64,000 nucleotides of DNA from Lyngbya sp. PCC 8106 (lineage in GTDB: Bacteria > Cyanobacteriota > Cyanobacteriia > Cyanobacteriales > Microcoleaceae). The notes under the pieces are model-generated. The model saw only the letters and a program-made list of their open reading frames with translations, searched no databases and was not told where the DNA came from. Positions 55,065 through 62,894 of this stretch are shown in pieces. Location: positions 44,333 to 108,332 of the forward strand of contig NZ_AAVU01000021.1 in NCBI RefSeq assembly GCF_000169095.1. Reading direction: 5' to 3'. Positions within the stretch are counted from its first letter, which is position 1, and every line of letters begins with the position of its first letter. Position numbers and translations under genes: made by a program.

Positions 55065-56114
55065 TTATTTAGATAAATAATAATCGACTCCTTTATTCAC
55101 AAAATCAAAAGTATAAGCCTGTTTATAATCCGTATTCCCGTCTAAGACTCCCACCGCCACTAAATCATTAAATAAAGTTTCCCAACGTTGGTCGTTCATC
55201 GCGCCAATGCCCAGGGTTTCAGCATCTTCTGAGAAGATTACATCATATTCTTTTAGCTTATTGAACCCATAGGCAATCAGGTCATCGGTCATTTCGGGAT
55301 TATCTTTTTTAATCAGTTCATTGCCCGGTTCGGGATTTTGTAGATAGCTATACCATCCCTTAATTGAGGCATCTACAAACCGCTGAACTAAATCGGGATT
55401 GGTTTCTACTAATTTTTTTGTGGTTTCGATCGTAAACGCATAAGGATTATACCCGGCATCGGCTAAAAGTAAAATATTGGGTTTAAATCCTCCTTCTTTT
55501 TCAACAATGTAAGGTTCTGAGGTCAAAATTCCTTGTTGCGCTGAATTTTTATCCACTAAAAACGGAGCGACATTGAAGTTGTAGGGACGTTGCTGGTCGT
55601 CAGTAAAACCATACTTAGCCTTCAAAAATAGCCAAAAATTTGAACCCGGAGCGATAAAAATTGGGGAGCCTTTTAAATCCTCGAAAGAGTCATTGCCAAC
55701 GCCAGGATGAGTTAATAAAACGCGGATGTCTTTTTGGAAAATAGCGGCCACTGTGATTTTGGGAATGCCTTGTTGGACGGCTTGGAGGGCATTAACCGCA
55801 CCTCCCATAATCAAATCAACCACACCTCCCATGAGTAATTGAGTAGGATTGGTTTGGGGACTAGCTGGTTTAATGGCGACATCTAAACCCTGTTGTTGAT
55901 AAATTCCGGTAGCAACTGCCTGATAGAACCCTCCATACTCGGCTTCTGCTTTCCAATCCAGGCTAAATTTAATCCGATCCAGATTGCCTTGTGATTCTGA
56001 AGTCCTAGAGTTTGAATTGGTACAAGCAGCCAAAATGTTACTGCCAAGAGCGAAGGCGCTAAGTTTCATAAATTGCCGCCGCTTGATTTGAGTGGGTTGA
56101 TAGTTGTTCAGCAT
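55065..56114 (-). CDS. ABC transporter substrate-binding protein, THI5/NMT1-like, Tat-type lipoprotein
   Basis: A solute-binding protein of about 349 residues. The N-terminus has a twin-arginine-like motif, KRRQFMKLSAFALG, and a lipobox ending NILAACTNS, so it is probably exported folded and lipid-anchored. The mature part has FSLDWKAEAEYGGFYQAV and GLDVAIKPASPQTNPTQLLM, typical of NMT1/THI5-like and SsuA-like proteins that bind pyrimidine-type vitamin precursors or sulfonates. I chose the ATG at 56114; a TTG at 56135 adds seven residues. Upstream I see no match to a TPP or FMN riboswitch. Confidence 0.85.
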   Translation of the reverse strand: MLNNYQPTQIKRRQFMKLSAFALGSNILAACTNSNSRTSESQGNLDRIKFSLDWKAEAEYGGFYQAVATGIYQQQGLDVAIKPASPQTNPTQLLMGGVVDLIMGGAVNALQAVQQGIPKITVAAIFQKDIRVLLTHPGVGNDSFEDLKGSPIFIAPGSNFWLFLKAKYGFTDDQQRPYNFNVAPFLVDKNSAQQGILTSEPYIVEKEGGFKPNILLLADAGYNPYAFTIETTKKLVETNPDLVQRFVDASIKGWYSYLQNPEPGNELIKKDNPEMTDDLIAYGFNKLKEYDVIFSEDAETLGIGAMNDQRWETLFNDLVAVGVLDGNTDYKQAYTFDFVNKGVDYYLSK

Positions 56115-56369
56115 TAGGTTTCTGGTTGGATCCAATTACGTTGACAGAATTTCAGCAATTATTTTGAAATGCTGAGACGGTCTTTAGCAAGACTAAGTAA
56201 GAGTTCGATGACTCGGCCACCAGAGCATCCTCTTGGAGCCAAGCTCGGTAAAATGTAAAGATATATGAATTTTTTTGCCGAGTCCCCTAAGTTTCATTGT
56301 ATACTTAAAGGTTGGATAACACTATCTAAATCCTCATATTGCTCAATTCTATTCTAATGAGATGAAAAG

Positions 56370-56808
56370 ATGATGTTAAAAAAAGCCCTCGTCACCGGAT
56401 CCGCAAGTGGAATTGGCAGGGTGATCGCTCTCGATCTGGCAAGTAAGGGATTTGATGTCGCCTTTCACTATAATAATAGTGCCGAAGCCGCCAAACAAGG
56501 GAGTCAAGAAGCTGCTACCCACGGCGTAAAATCGATTGCCCTGCAAGCAGATGTCACCAAACCAGAACAAGCCCAGTCTTTAGTAGAAAATGCAGCCGAA
56601 AAACTCGGAGGTTTATCTGTTGTGGTGAATAATGTAGGCAACTATTTGGAAACACCCACCAGCCAAACCTCTATAGAAGAGTGGCATCAAATGCTTGATT
56701 CAAACCTCAATGCCACCTTTTCTGTTATACTCAAGCAACAATTCCGTTTCTCAAGAAAGCAGGTTGGGGACGGATCGTCAACTTTGTGATCGCGAGCGCC
56801 CAAAATGT
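56370..56808 (+). pseudogene. Short-chain dehydrogenase, 5' two thirds, frameshifted and cut off
   Basis: The Rossmann start ALVTGSASGIGRVIALDLAS, the N-N-V-G motif (LSVVVNNVGNYLE) and the helix SIEEWHQMLDSNLNATFSV are in frame to about 56740. After VILKQQFRFSRK the expected AGWGRIVNFVIASAQNVSA appears in another frame (56760-56808), so one base was lost or gained. The sequence then runs straight into a different, non-coding element. The catalytic Tyr-x-x-x-Lys region is missing. A piece of the 3' end is found about 6 kb downstream at 62796-62875. In life the enzyme may have been a pteridine- or FabG-type reductase. Confidence 0.8.
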
Positions 56809-56810
56809 CA

Positions 56811-57145
56811 GCACCCCGCTCTAAAGAGACGGGGCATCATGCTTCTCTTTTTAGGTAGCTAGTACCCGCCTAAGTCCCTTGAGGGCTACGTTATCGGCAA
56901 GAGTTAACGTTCCTACCCGGAGATGCGTGGCCAGTCTCCGGCTCTAGAACCACAGCATTAAACAGTCCTACGAGGGGTAAGACAGTGTGTTGTGGAAAGT
57001 ACCGACCGATAACATTGGCGAGGCAAACATTACCCCAGAAATGGGTGTTGGGGGCAACCATACCCCCATTAATTTTTTTACAGGCGGTTAAAACCGCTCG
57101 TGTCGAGTTTCCTCCCCGGTCTAAAGACACGGGGCTTCCACTCTA
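56811..57145. mobile_element. Small non-autonomous IS200/IS605-like element
   Basis: About 330 bases lie between two similar hairpins in the same orientation, ACCCCGCTCTAAAGAGACGGGG near 56812-56833 (quoted in part: CTCTAAAGAGACGGGG) and CCCCGGTCTAAAGACACGGGG near 57114-57134 (in part: GGTCTAAAGACACGGGG). No transposase or TnpB frame with catalytic motifs is visible; a reverse frame (56891-57130) is open but not protein-like. The ends resemble those of palindrome-associated (PATE/MITE-like) derivatives. It begins right where the dehydrogenase pseudogene stops. Confidence 0.55.
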
Positions 57146-57619
57146 CCGGACTATTTCCCGTGATAAAAGTAAAAGCGGTTTTAGAAACTCTTAGTCTAAT
57201 TTAAAGATAAGAGAGATGTAATCTAGTATACGATTTGCGTTACTTTGAGTGGCTTCAAGGTATTTTCTGAATGTGATACAATCAAAAAACGCGAAAACCA
57301 AGCGATTAAAGCATTTAAGGCTTGACATCCCAGAGAATTCTTGTCTAGTGGGCAGCCTGTAAAAAGGTAACTGAGTAAAGCCATCAGTTTTAAATTTCCT
57401 GAAAATAGTGGAGTAGAGATCCAAAGTTGTGATTGAAAACTCAATAATAGGTTGGGTTCCAGCCGATTTTCAGCCTGTGGACAGGGTGCTGCCGACAGTC
57501 CTGGTTTGAAACAGGAAGCAAACAGTGCAAAAGTGTTGTAATGCGACGTTTTGTACAGGTTTTGTAGAACAGTTAAAACAGGCTTATGTATTATTGCAAT
57601 TGTGTCAGGATTAAAATTA
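57146..57619. other. Intergenic region upstream of the SET gene
   Basis: About 470 bases between the small element and the SET gene. Reverse-strand frames exist but overlap each other or the SET gene and show no family motif. I see nothing else firm here. Confidence 0.4.
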
Positions 57620-58114
57620 ATGCAGATCACTGAAAAACAAACAAAAATTTGCTCGTTAATTTGCTCGTTCGCTGAAATTAGAGAGTGCCTAAAAACTGGG
57701 AGCAAATCTCTACACGCTACCGTCGATTTTATGCCGGGAGACGTCATCAGTAAATTTGGGGCTAAAGAGATATTAGATCGCCCAAACTATTTAACCGTAC
57801 AAATCAGCGATCGCCAGCATATTATGCTCGATCCTGAATTTTTGCAATATATCAATCATAGTTGTACCCCTAACGTAGGTTTTGATACCACCGATTGGGT
57901 AGTGACGGCTTTGCGACGAATTAAAATCGGCGAACAACTGACATTCTTTTATCCATCAACAGAATGGTCGATGGATCGAGGATTTGATTGTCTGTGTAAA
58001 AGCGAAGCTTGCCTCGGATACATTCAAGGGGCTGCTCACTTGCCTGTAAATATGTTGACAAAATATAAACTGTCGCAGTACATACAGAAAAAGTTACAAA
58101 TTGAAGTTGAGTAA
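57620..58114 (+). CDS. SET-domain protein (lysine methyltransferase-like)
   Basis: A 164-residue minimal SET protein. The core motifs are present: FLQYINHSCTPNVGFDTTDW (SAM and pseudoknot Asn-His), GEQLTFFYPSTEW, and a post-SET-like tail CLCKSEACLGYIQGA with two to three cysteines. Such proteins transfer a methyl group from SAM to a lysine of a target protein; bacterial examples are rarer than eukaryotic ones and their targets are mostly unknown. The ATG at 57620 has AGGA about nine bases upstream; the frame is open further from a TTG at 57551. The gene lies inside the stretch that separates the two halves of a dehydrogenase gene. Confidence 0.87.
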   Translation: MQITEKQTKICSLICSFAEIRECLKTGSKSLHATVDFMPGDVISKFGAKEILDRPNYLTVQISDRQHIMLDPEFLQYINHSCTPNVGFDTTDWVVTALRRIKIGEQLTFFYPSTEWSMDRGFDCLCKSEACLGYIQGAAHLPVNMLTKYKLSQYIQKKLQIEVE

Positions 58115-58140
58115 TGACAACTCATTAATATAGCGGGTCT

Positions 58141-58185
58141 CGATCGGGCATCGGGACATCACAAAATGGATTCGATGCCCGATCG
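58141..58185 (+). terminator. 13-bp inverted repeat after the SET gene
   Basis: CGATCGGGCATCG (58141-58153) and CGATGCCCGATCG (58173-58185) are exact reverse complements, with a 19-base loop. It starts 27 bases after the SET stop codon. There is no long T-run, so termination is only probable. Confidence 0.5.
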
Positions 58186-58335
58186 CAGATCGCAAGTTTT
58201 CAATTTGTACCTCTGTCTAGATATAGCGATATAGCATCTTGGTTCCTGACTATCCCCGGGAACGACACCCTACCGATATATTTTATGGGTAAGTCCTATA
58301 TATGTTTCCTTGGTAGTGATAAATATGTAGTGATA

Positions 58336-58734
58336 CTAAAATTGAGATGCGATCGCTGAATTGTAGTAGTGAATAAAATTCCAAATGGCATCGATATGAT
58401 TTTCCAATTTTTTCGAGAAAGATAAAGTCTTTCTAACCAGTCGAGAAACTCGTTGACGAAGAGTATTGTTCAATCGCTCAATATGATTAGTCAACCCAGT
58501 TTCTTTTCCGACAGATTTGTGTCTTTTATTAGGAAAAATATGTTCATAAGCCGACCAAAAATCCGTATAACACACTGCACATTGACGATACACTTTAGGA
58601 AGTGATCGCCACAGCCCTTTTGCTCCTTCTTCACTACAATCGCCCAAATCAAAACCAACAATTTCCTTGGTGTTTCTATCTACAGCCAACCACAGCCATT
58701 GCTTCTGTTTTTTGTTCCCGACAAATGACCACAT
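58336..58734 (-). CDS. insB: IS1-family transposase, catalytic (InsB-like) frame
   Basis: The frame from MWSFVGNKKQKQWLWLAVDR carries the IS1 DDE-type catalytic region: DEMWSF (the Asp is just before the first Met, read after the frameshift), CAVCYTDFWSAYEHIF and LNNTLRQRVSRLVRKTLSFS. The open frame extends upstream through KRGKLTIQADE to the A9 run, so the natural product is the InsA-InsB fusion of about 58336-59063. It appears intact. Confidence 0.85.
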   Translation of the reverse strand: MWSFVGNKKQKQWLWLAVDRNTKEIVGFDLGDCSEEGAKGLWRSLPKVYRQCAVCYTDFWSAYEHIFPNKRHKSVGKETGLTNHIERLNNTLRQRVSRLVRKTLSFSKKLENHIDAIWNFIHYYNSAIASQF

Positions 58735-58751
58735 TTCATCGGCTTGAATGG

Positions 58752-59063
58752 TCAGCTTTCCTCGTTTTTTTTTGAGACATTAATTTCCCGGGAAACCTCT
58801 TTATACTTGGCATTAATATAATCTTGCAACCATTTTCGTGAAACTCCTGTTACTCTAGCTATTCCAGCCAAGCTAATTTTTTCTAACAAGAGTTTCTCGA
58901 TCAAATTTTTGGTGTCTTCAGAAATATAAATTTTGCGAGGATGTTCGACAAATTGCCTTCCACATTCGGTGCATTTGTATTTGGGCTTTTTGTTATGAAT
59001 GCTACCATTTTTTACGATTTTCTGGCTTTGACATTGGGGACAAGTTAAGGCAGAATTATTCAT
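58752..59063 (-). CDS. insA: IS1-family InsA-like protein
   Basis: A 103-residue protein with a zinc finger (CPQCQSQKIVKNG, then YKCTECGRQF) and a helix-turn-helix (LAGIARVTGVSRKWLQDYI), as in InsA of IS1. The frame ends shortly after a run of nine A (58765-58773 on the opposite strand as T). That slippery run is the expected site of -1 ribosomal frameshifting into the catalytic frame, giving the full transposase. Confidence 0.85.
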   Translation of the reverse strand: MNNSALTCPQCQSQKIVKNGSIHNKKPKYKCTECGRQFVEHPRKIYISEDTKNLIEKLLLEKISLAGIARVTGVSRKWLQDYINAKYKEVSREINVSKKNEES

Positions 59064-59119
59064 GGCTTTAATTTTTTGTGAGTCTTCAGTTTATCAAGTC
59101 TCAGGCTAGGGATGAATGA

Positions 59120-59257
59120 CTCCCAACCGATTTATATTTTACCAGTTTTTTCAAAGACTTTATTGTTGGTCTTACTGGCGATCGCATTGTTAATCAAACG
59201 ATTCCTGACGGCTCGATTCTTCAAGAAAAGGTACAACAATATCAAAGATACTTCTAG
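59120..59257 (+). pseudogene. C-terminal remnant of an unknown gene
   Basis: A 45-codon open frame without a start reads protein-like (DLYFTSFFKDFIVGLTGDRI, then VNQTIPDGSILQEKVQQY) and stops at 59255. It begins right beside the IS1 element, so that element may have cut off the rest. I do not recognise it. Confidence 0.25.
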
Positions 59258-59313
59258 TTAATACTGCTTATCACTATATATTTATTACTACCGTTTCCTT
59301 TACCCCTTCCGAT

Positions 59314-60516
59314 ATGGCTACCAAAAATTTCAATCTCAGTCAGCTAACTGGAGAAAAAACTTATACCGAAATTGTTTTTAACCAAGTGTGGGGTAAGGTA
59401 GAAGCCTATCGAAAAACCCATGGGCAACAGAAAATTTTTATGATGGCCTTTGGCGACACCACTCAGCCTTTGCCACCTACAGTGGTTGAAGCGATCGTCG
59501 ATGCAGCCAATCGTTTGGGAGATCCGCAAACTTATACGGGGTATGAGGATATTACCGGAAATTTAGCCCTGAGAAAGGCAATTTGCGGCAACTATTACCA
59601 GAAAAAAATGAGCATCGAACTCGAACCGTCTGAAGTGTTTATCAGCGATGGCGCTCAATCGGCTTCAGTCAACATTCAAGAACTGTTTGCTTTAGATAAT
59701 AAAGTGGCGGTGCAAAATCCCGCTTATCCGGCTTTTGTGGAGGCAACTTTACTGGCAGGTCGTCCATTGGTCAGCTTGTCCTGTGATGAGGAAAATAATT
59801 TTGTACCGGATCTGCCTTCAGAAAAAGTAGATCTGATTTATCTGTGCTTTCCGAATAACCCCACTGGAGCAGTTGCTACCTACGAACAGCTACAAGCTTT
59901 CGTGGACTATGCGAGGAGTCACAAAGCTGTAATTGTTTTCGATGCGGTTTATAGCTCTTTTATCACCCTTCCAAATATACCAAGGAGTATTTATGAGATT
60001 GAAGGGGCAAAAGAATGTGCCATTGAAATTGGCAGTTTTTCCAAAACTGCCAATTTTACGGGTTTGAGGATCGGTTGGTGTGTGATTCCTGATGCGCTAA
60101 CGATTAAAAATACAGTGCCAGGAGAATTAAATAACTTGTGGCGAATCCGCCATGGGATTAAGTTTTGGGGAACGGCAAATGTAGCTCAATATGGGGCGAT
60201 CGCTGCTTTATCTTCAAACGGACAAGAACAATGCCAGGAAGTCATAAATTATTACCTGAAAAATGCTCGATTACTCAGAAACGGTTTGGAAGCAACTGGG
60301 TTAAAATGTTTTGGTGCCACTGATAGTCCTTTTATTTGGGTAAAAGCGCCCCAAGGGTTGTCCTCTTGGCAGTTTTTTGACAAACTATTAGAATCCACAG
60401 GAATTGTAGGTGTTCCGGGTTGTATATTCGGTTCAAGTGGCGAAGGATTCTTACGTTTGAGCGTTCTGGGTCAGCACGAAGAGATTAAAGCTGCTTTGGA
60501 ATATTTAGAATCTTAG
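59314..60516 (+). CDS. Class I/II PLP aminotransferase, LL-DAP-aminotransferase-like
   Basis: A 400-residue fold-type I PLP enzyme. Motifs are GDTTQPLPPTVVEAI near the start, YTGYEDITGNLALRKAI, NPAYPAFVEATLLAG, YLCFPNNPTGAVAT, VFDAVYSSFI (PLP-contacting Asp and Tyr) and the PLP lysine in IGSFSKTANFTGLRIGWCV. The overall pattern is that of DapL, which aminates tetrahydrodipicolinate, but cyanobacteria have their own housekeeping dapL and this copy lies in an accessory cassette, so it may have another substrate. Next gene in the same direction: 47 bases on. Confidence 0.87.
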   Translation: MATKNFNLSQLTGEKTYTEIVFNQVWGKVEAYRKTHGQQKIFMMAFGDTTQPLPPTVVEAIVDAANRLGDPQTYTGYEDITGNLALRKAICGNYYQKKMSIELEPSEVFISDGAQSASVNIQELFALDNKVAVQNPAYPAFVEATLLAGRPLVSLSCDEENNFVPDLPSEKVDLIYLCFPNNPTGAVATYEQLQAFVDYARSHKAVIVFDAVYSSFITLPNIPRSIYEIEGAKECAIEIGSFSKTANFTGLRIGWCVIPDALTIKNTVPGELNNLWRIRHGIKFWGTANVAQYGAIAALSSNGQEQCQEVINYYLKNARLLRNGLEATGLKCFGATDSPFIWVKAPQGLSSWQFFDKLLESTGIVGVPGCIFGSSGEGFLRLSVLGQHEEIKAALEYLES

Positions 60517-60563
60517 TAAACTGTGTTTTGTCAAGAGAAATACACAAAAAAATAAGGAGTAAA

Positions 60564-61250
60564 ATGGTGAGTCCGATTCAACTAGAACAGTATCCAATTA
60601 TTGATGAATTAGAGCGAACAGAAGAATATCAGATCGAGCAAGTCAAAAACTATTTAACTCAATTTGGTTTTTTTTATATTAAAGATACCATTGAAGCCAG
60701 AGAACACATAGATCGAGAACTGGAAAGTCTCCAAAATTCAGTTGATGTCTATTACGGAGAAGATGCCTACACGGGTCAAGGATCTGTGTTTCATGGAACT
60801 TATAGCCGATTTGATAGCAAAGAAAATACAAAGGTCGAGAGATACATTAAATTTATTGAGAAGATCCTGCGTGTCATCTCTTGTGCTTGTGGATATCCGC
60901 CAGAATTTTTACAAGAGTTATCTCAAAAAGAAAACTACGGATTATATTTTTACGATCGAGAGGAAGAGTATATAAAATACATTGAAAATCTCGATCGCGA
61001 AGAGATTGCCGTTGGACCTCATCGAGATCGATCCTTAATTACTCTGGTCGTGTCAATCAAAGGATTAGAAGGCTATACAAAGGAATATAACTGGTTTTCT
61101 ATGCCAGATCGGGAAGGCTATCTGATAGTCCAGGGCGGTACAATTTTGCAGGATCTAACTCAAAGCGCAATCAAGGCCAACATACATCGGGTTCGCGGAC
61201 ATGATTCCTCAAACGCATTATTTTGGAGTAACTTAGCCCCGGTTAATTGA
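60564..61250 (+). CDS. Fe(II)/2-oxoglutarate-dependent oxygenase, isopenicillin-N-synthase-like
   Basis: A 228-residue non-heme iron enzyme with the jelly-roll fold. The 2-His-1-Asp facial triad can be read as GPHRDRSLITLV (His and Asp) and ANIHRVRGHDSS (distal His), with an Arg two residues later that may bind 2-oxoglutarate (here RVRG). The N-terminal start DELERTEEYQIEQVKNYL resembles the short IPNS-like group. It is shorter than IPNS (about 330) but otherwise complete. AAGGAG lies just before the ATG at 60564, which decides the start. It is the second gene of the cassette. Confidence 0.82.
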   Translation: MVSPIQLEQYPIIDELERTEEYQIEQVKNYLTQFGFFYIKDTIEAREHIDRELESLQNSVDVYYGEDAYTGQGSVFHGTYSRFDSKENTKVERYIKFIEKILRVISCACGYPPEFLQELSQKENYGLYFYDREEEYIKYIENLDREEIAVGPHRDRSLITLVVSIKGLEGYTKEYNWFSMPDREGYLIVQGGTILQDLTQSAIKANIHRVRGHDSSNALFWSNLAPVN

Positions 61251-61320
61251 CTGAATCTTTAGGTTGTACAATTTTGCTAATCAACCTATCTGAGTTTATG
61301 GTTATGTTGAATCAAGTCTA

Positions 61321-62292
61321 ATGATGAAAAAAATAGTTGTTATCATTGGAGGTGGCCCAGCTGGCATGTCTTGTGCTCTGTGGCTGAAACACCTCGGTTT
61401 TCACCCAATTATCATCGAAAAGAGCAAACAGCTTGGAGGTTTGCAAACTATTAATCCATTTCACAACAGATGGTATCTGGGAGTGCCCGGACAGACTGGA
61501 AAGGAACTTGCCCAGCAATTTCGCCGACATGTTGAAATAGAATTTCTGACAACACTCTTAGATTCTAAGTTAAAACGTATCACCCGTAAAAAAACTAAAG
61601 ACAATTTCAGTATCTTCACGGAGGAACAGGAAATTACCGCGCAAGCCATAGCGATCGCCACAGGTCAAAGATTTAAAAGCTACGAATCTATCGAATCAAT
61701 TGCCGGAAGTAACCAGCTTTTGTTATCACAAAATGTATGCTTTAATCCTGGCGCGATTCCCAGGACTCACGGACAGGTAGTTGCGGTGGTGGGGGGTGGT
61801 GATAACGGACTAGGAACCGCAGTAATGCTTGCGGATACTGCCAAACACGTTCACTTGTTCGTTCGCTCCCAGATTCGAGGATTTGGGATGAACCAAAAAA
61901 TGGTTTTAGACTATATAGAAGCTGGAAAAATTACTTTGCATAAACCAGCAACGATCCACCAATTCGATCTGAGAGAAGAGAAGATTTATGTCACCTTCAA
62001 AGAGGGAGATAACCGGTCAGAAGAGATCCAGGTAGACTATATATGTTTTCGGATGGGCTTTGCACCGAACATAGAAGAGATCGTCGAATTGTTAGATGTT
62101 GGTGGGGTGGTATCTTTGGAACTGAATTCAGCCGGATATATCGCGACGGATCGATTTCTGCGTACATCGATTGCGAATGTTTATGCTGCGGGAGATTTGG
62201 TAAGTTTTTGGGATCCCTGTGTGGCCACAGCAGTCGGTCAGGATACAATTGCAGCGCGAAGTGTGGAAGAGGATTTGCGATCGAATGTTTAG
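61321..62292 (+). CDS. FAD/NAD(P)-dependent oxidoreductase, thioredoxin-reductase-like without CxxC
   Basis: A 323-residue two-dinucleotide-binding-domain flavoprotein. The FAD motif is IIGGGPAGMSCALWLKHLG (residues 6-25), followed by the IIIEKSKQLGGLQT strand; the NADPH motif is VAVVGGGDNGLGTAVMLA (about 158); and the FAD tail is NVYAAGDLVSFWDPC. The active-site CxxC of thioredoxin reductase is absent, as in ferredoxin-NADP reductases of this fold and YpdA-like proteins. It may supply electrons to the neighbouring oxygenase or oxidise a pathway intermediate. Third gene of the cassette, 70 bases after the oxygenase. Confidence 0.85.
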   Translation: MMKKIVVIIGGGPAGMSCALWLKHLGFHPIIIEKSKQLGGLQTINPFHNRWYLGVPGQTGKELAQQFRRHVEIEFLTTLLDSKLKRITRKKTKDNFSIFTEEQEITAQAIAIATGQRFKSYESIESIAGSNQLLLSQNVCFNPGAIPRTHGQVVAVVGGGDNGLGTAVMLADTAKHVHLFVRSQIRGFGMNQKMVLDYIEAGKITLHKPATIHQFDLREEKIYVTFKEGDNRSEEIQVDYICFRMGFAPNIEEIVELLDVGGVVSLELNSAGYIATDRFLRTSIANVYAAGDLVSFWDPCVATAVGQDTIAARSVEEDLRSNV

Positions 62293-62327
62293 TGCAGAAT
62301 TTGCTTCATGCATCACAATAAATTACC

Positions 62328-62780
62328 ATGAACTCAAATGAAGAAAAGAATAAAATATCTCAAGTGAGAAGAGATGAATCTAACTCCGAAAGTTGGACGA
62401 TCGGCAAAGAATTTAGATTTGAGGCTTCCCACCAACTCCCGAATCATGATGGAAAATGTGCCAGATTGCATGGTCATTCTTGGCGTTGTACGATCTATGT
62501 TTCTGGGAATAGATTGATCTATTCTGGTGCCAAGCAGGGGATGATTATGGATTATGACGATATTAAAAAATATGTCAAACCGATAATGGATAATTATCTA
62601 GACCACTACCATTTAAATGATACGACAGGTCTAGCTAATCCCACCAGCGAAGCGATCGCCCAATGGATTTACGAGAAACTGGAAACGGAAATTCCCGGTC
62701 TGATAGCCGTAAGAGTTGATGAAACTTGTACCAGCCAATGTGTTTACTCAAAAGGAAAAGGGAATGTTTTGATTTTGTAA
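62328..62780 (+). CDS. queD: QueD/6-pyruvoyl-tetrahydropterin-synthase-like enzyme
   Basis: A 150-residue T-fold enzyme. The zinc histidines are in FEASHQLPNHDG and CARLHGHSWRC, with the catalytic Cys in the C-x3-HGH motif. LDHYHLND gives the catalytic Asp-His pair, and VDETCTSQCVYS the substrate Glu. The set is complete, so it should act on dihydroneopterin triphosphate. QueD makes 6-carboxytetrahydropterin for queuosine; PTPS makes 6-pyruvoyltetrahydropterin for biopterin. Being in a cassette with an aminotransferase, an oxygenase and a reductase suggests a pterin-derived product or cofactor. Last gene of the cassette. Confidence 0.88.
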   Translation: MNSNEEKNKISQVRRDESNSESWTIGKEFRFEASHQLPNHDGKCARLHGHSWRCTIYVSGNRLIYSGAKQGMIMDYDDIKKYVKPIMDNYLDHYHLNDTTGLANPTSEAIAQWIYEKLETEIPGLIAVRVDETCTSQCVYSKGKGNVLIL

Positions 62781-62795
62781 AATACCAATGACTGA

Positions 62796-62875
62796 GACGA
62801 CTGGAGATGTGGCAAATCCAAGGCGATCGCTCCGCGACCTATGTGACGGGGCAATTGCTGCCCTATGGAGGATGA
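62796..62875 (+). pseudogene. 3'-end remnant of a short-chain dehydrogenase
   Basis: After a shift, this short stretch reads TTGDVAN, then (62825-62875) DRSATYVTGQLLPYGG and stop, which is the standard C-terminal end of the short-chain dehydrogenase family (compare YVTGQ...GG). The normally conserved spacer between the two parts is shortened. It lies on the same strand as the 5' fragment at 56370-56808 and probably belonged to the same gene. Confidence 0.6.
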
Positions 62876-62894
62876 TTTGCGAGAGTTTAGTTTC

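Larger units (their letters stand above)
58290..59110 (-). mobile_element. IS1-family insertion sequence
   Basis: Two overlapping-frame genes (58752-59063 and 58336-58734) make an IS1-type element. The ends may carry weak inverted repeats containing GTGATAAA (near 58318) and TTTATCA (near 59090). I could not fix exact ends or a target duplication. The length of roughly 0.8 kb is right for IS1. Confidence 0.75.

Noticed and set aside
56136..56369. Possible riboswitch upstream of the ABC binding-protein gene
   Set aside because: I compared it by eye with TPP, FMN and guanidine consensus cores and found no convincing match.
56891..57130. IscB-associated (HEARO) RNA or a small gene
   Set aside because: No iscB gene is adjacent, and the two same-oriented hairpins fit a small IS200/IS605-like element better.
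57223..57747. Reverse-strand frame of 174 codons
   Set aside because: It overlaps the start of the SET gene, shows no family motif and has no start signal.
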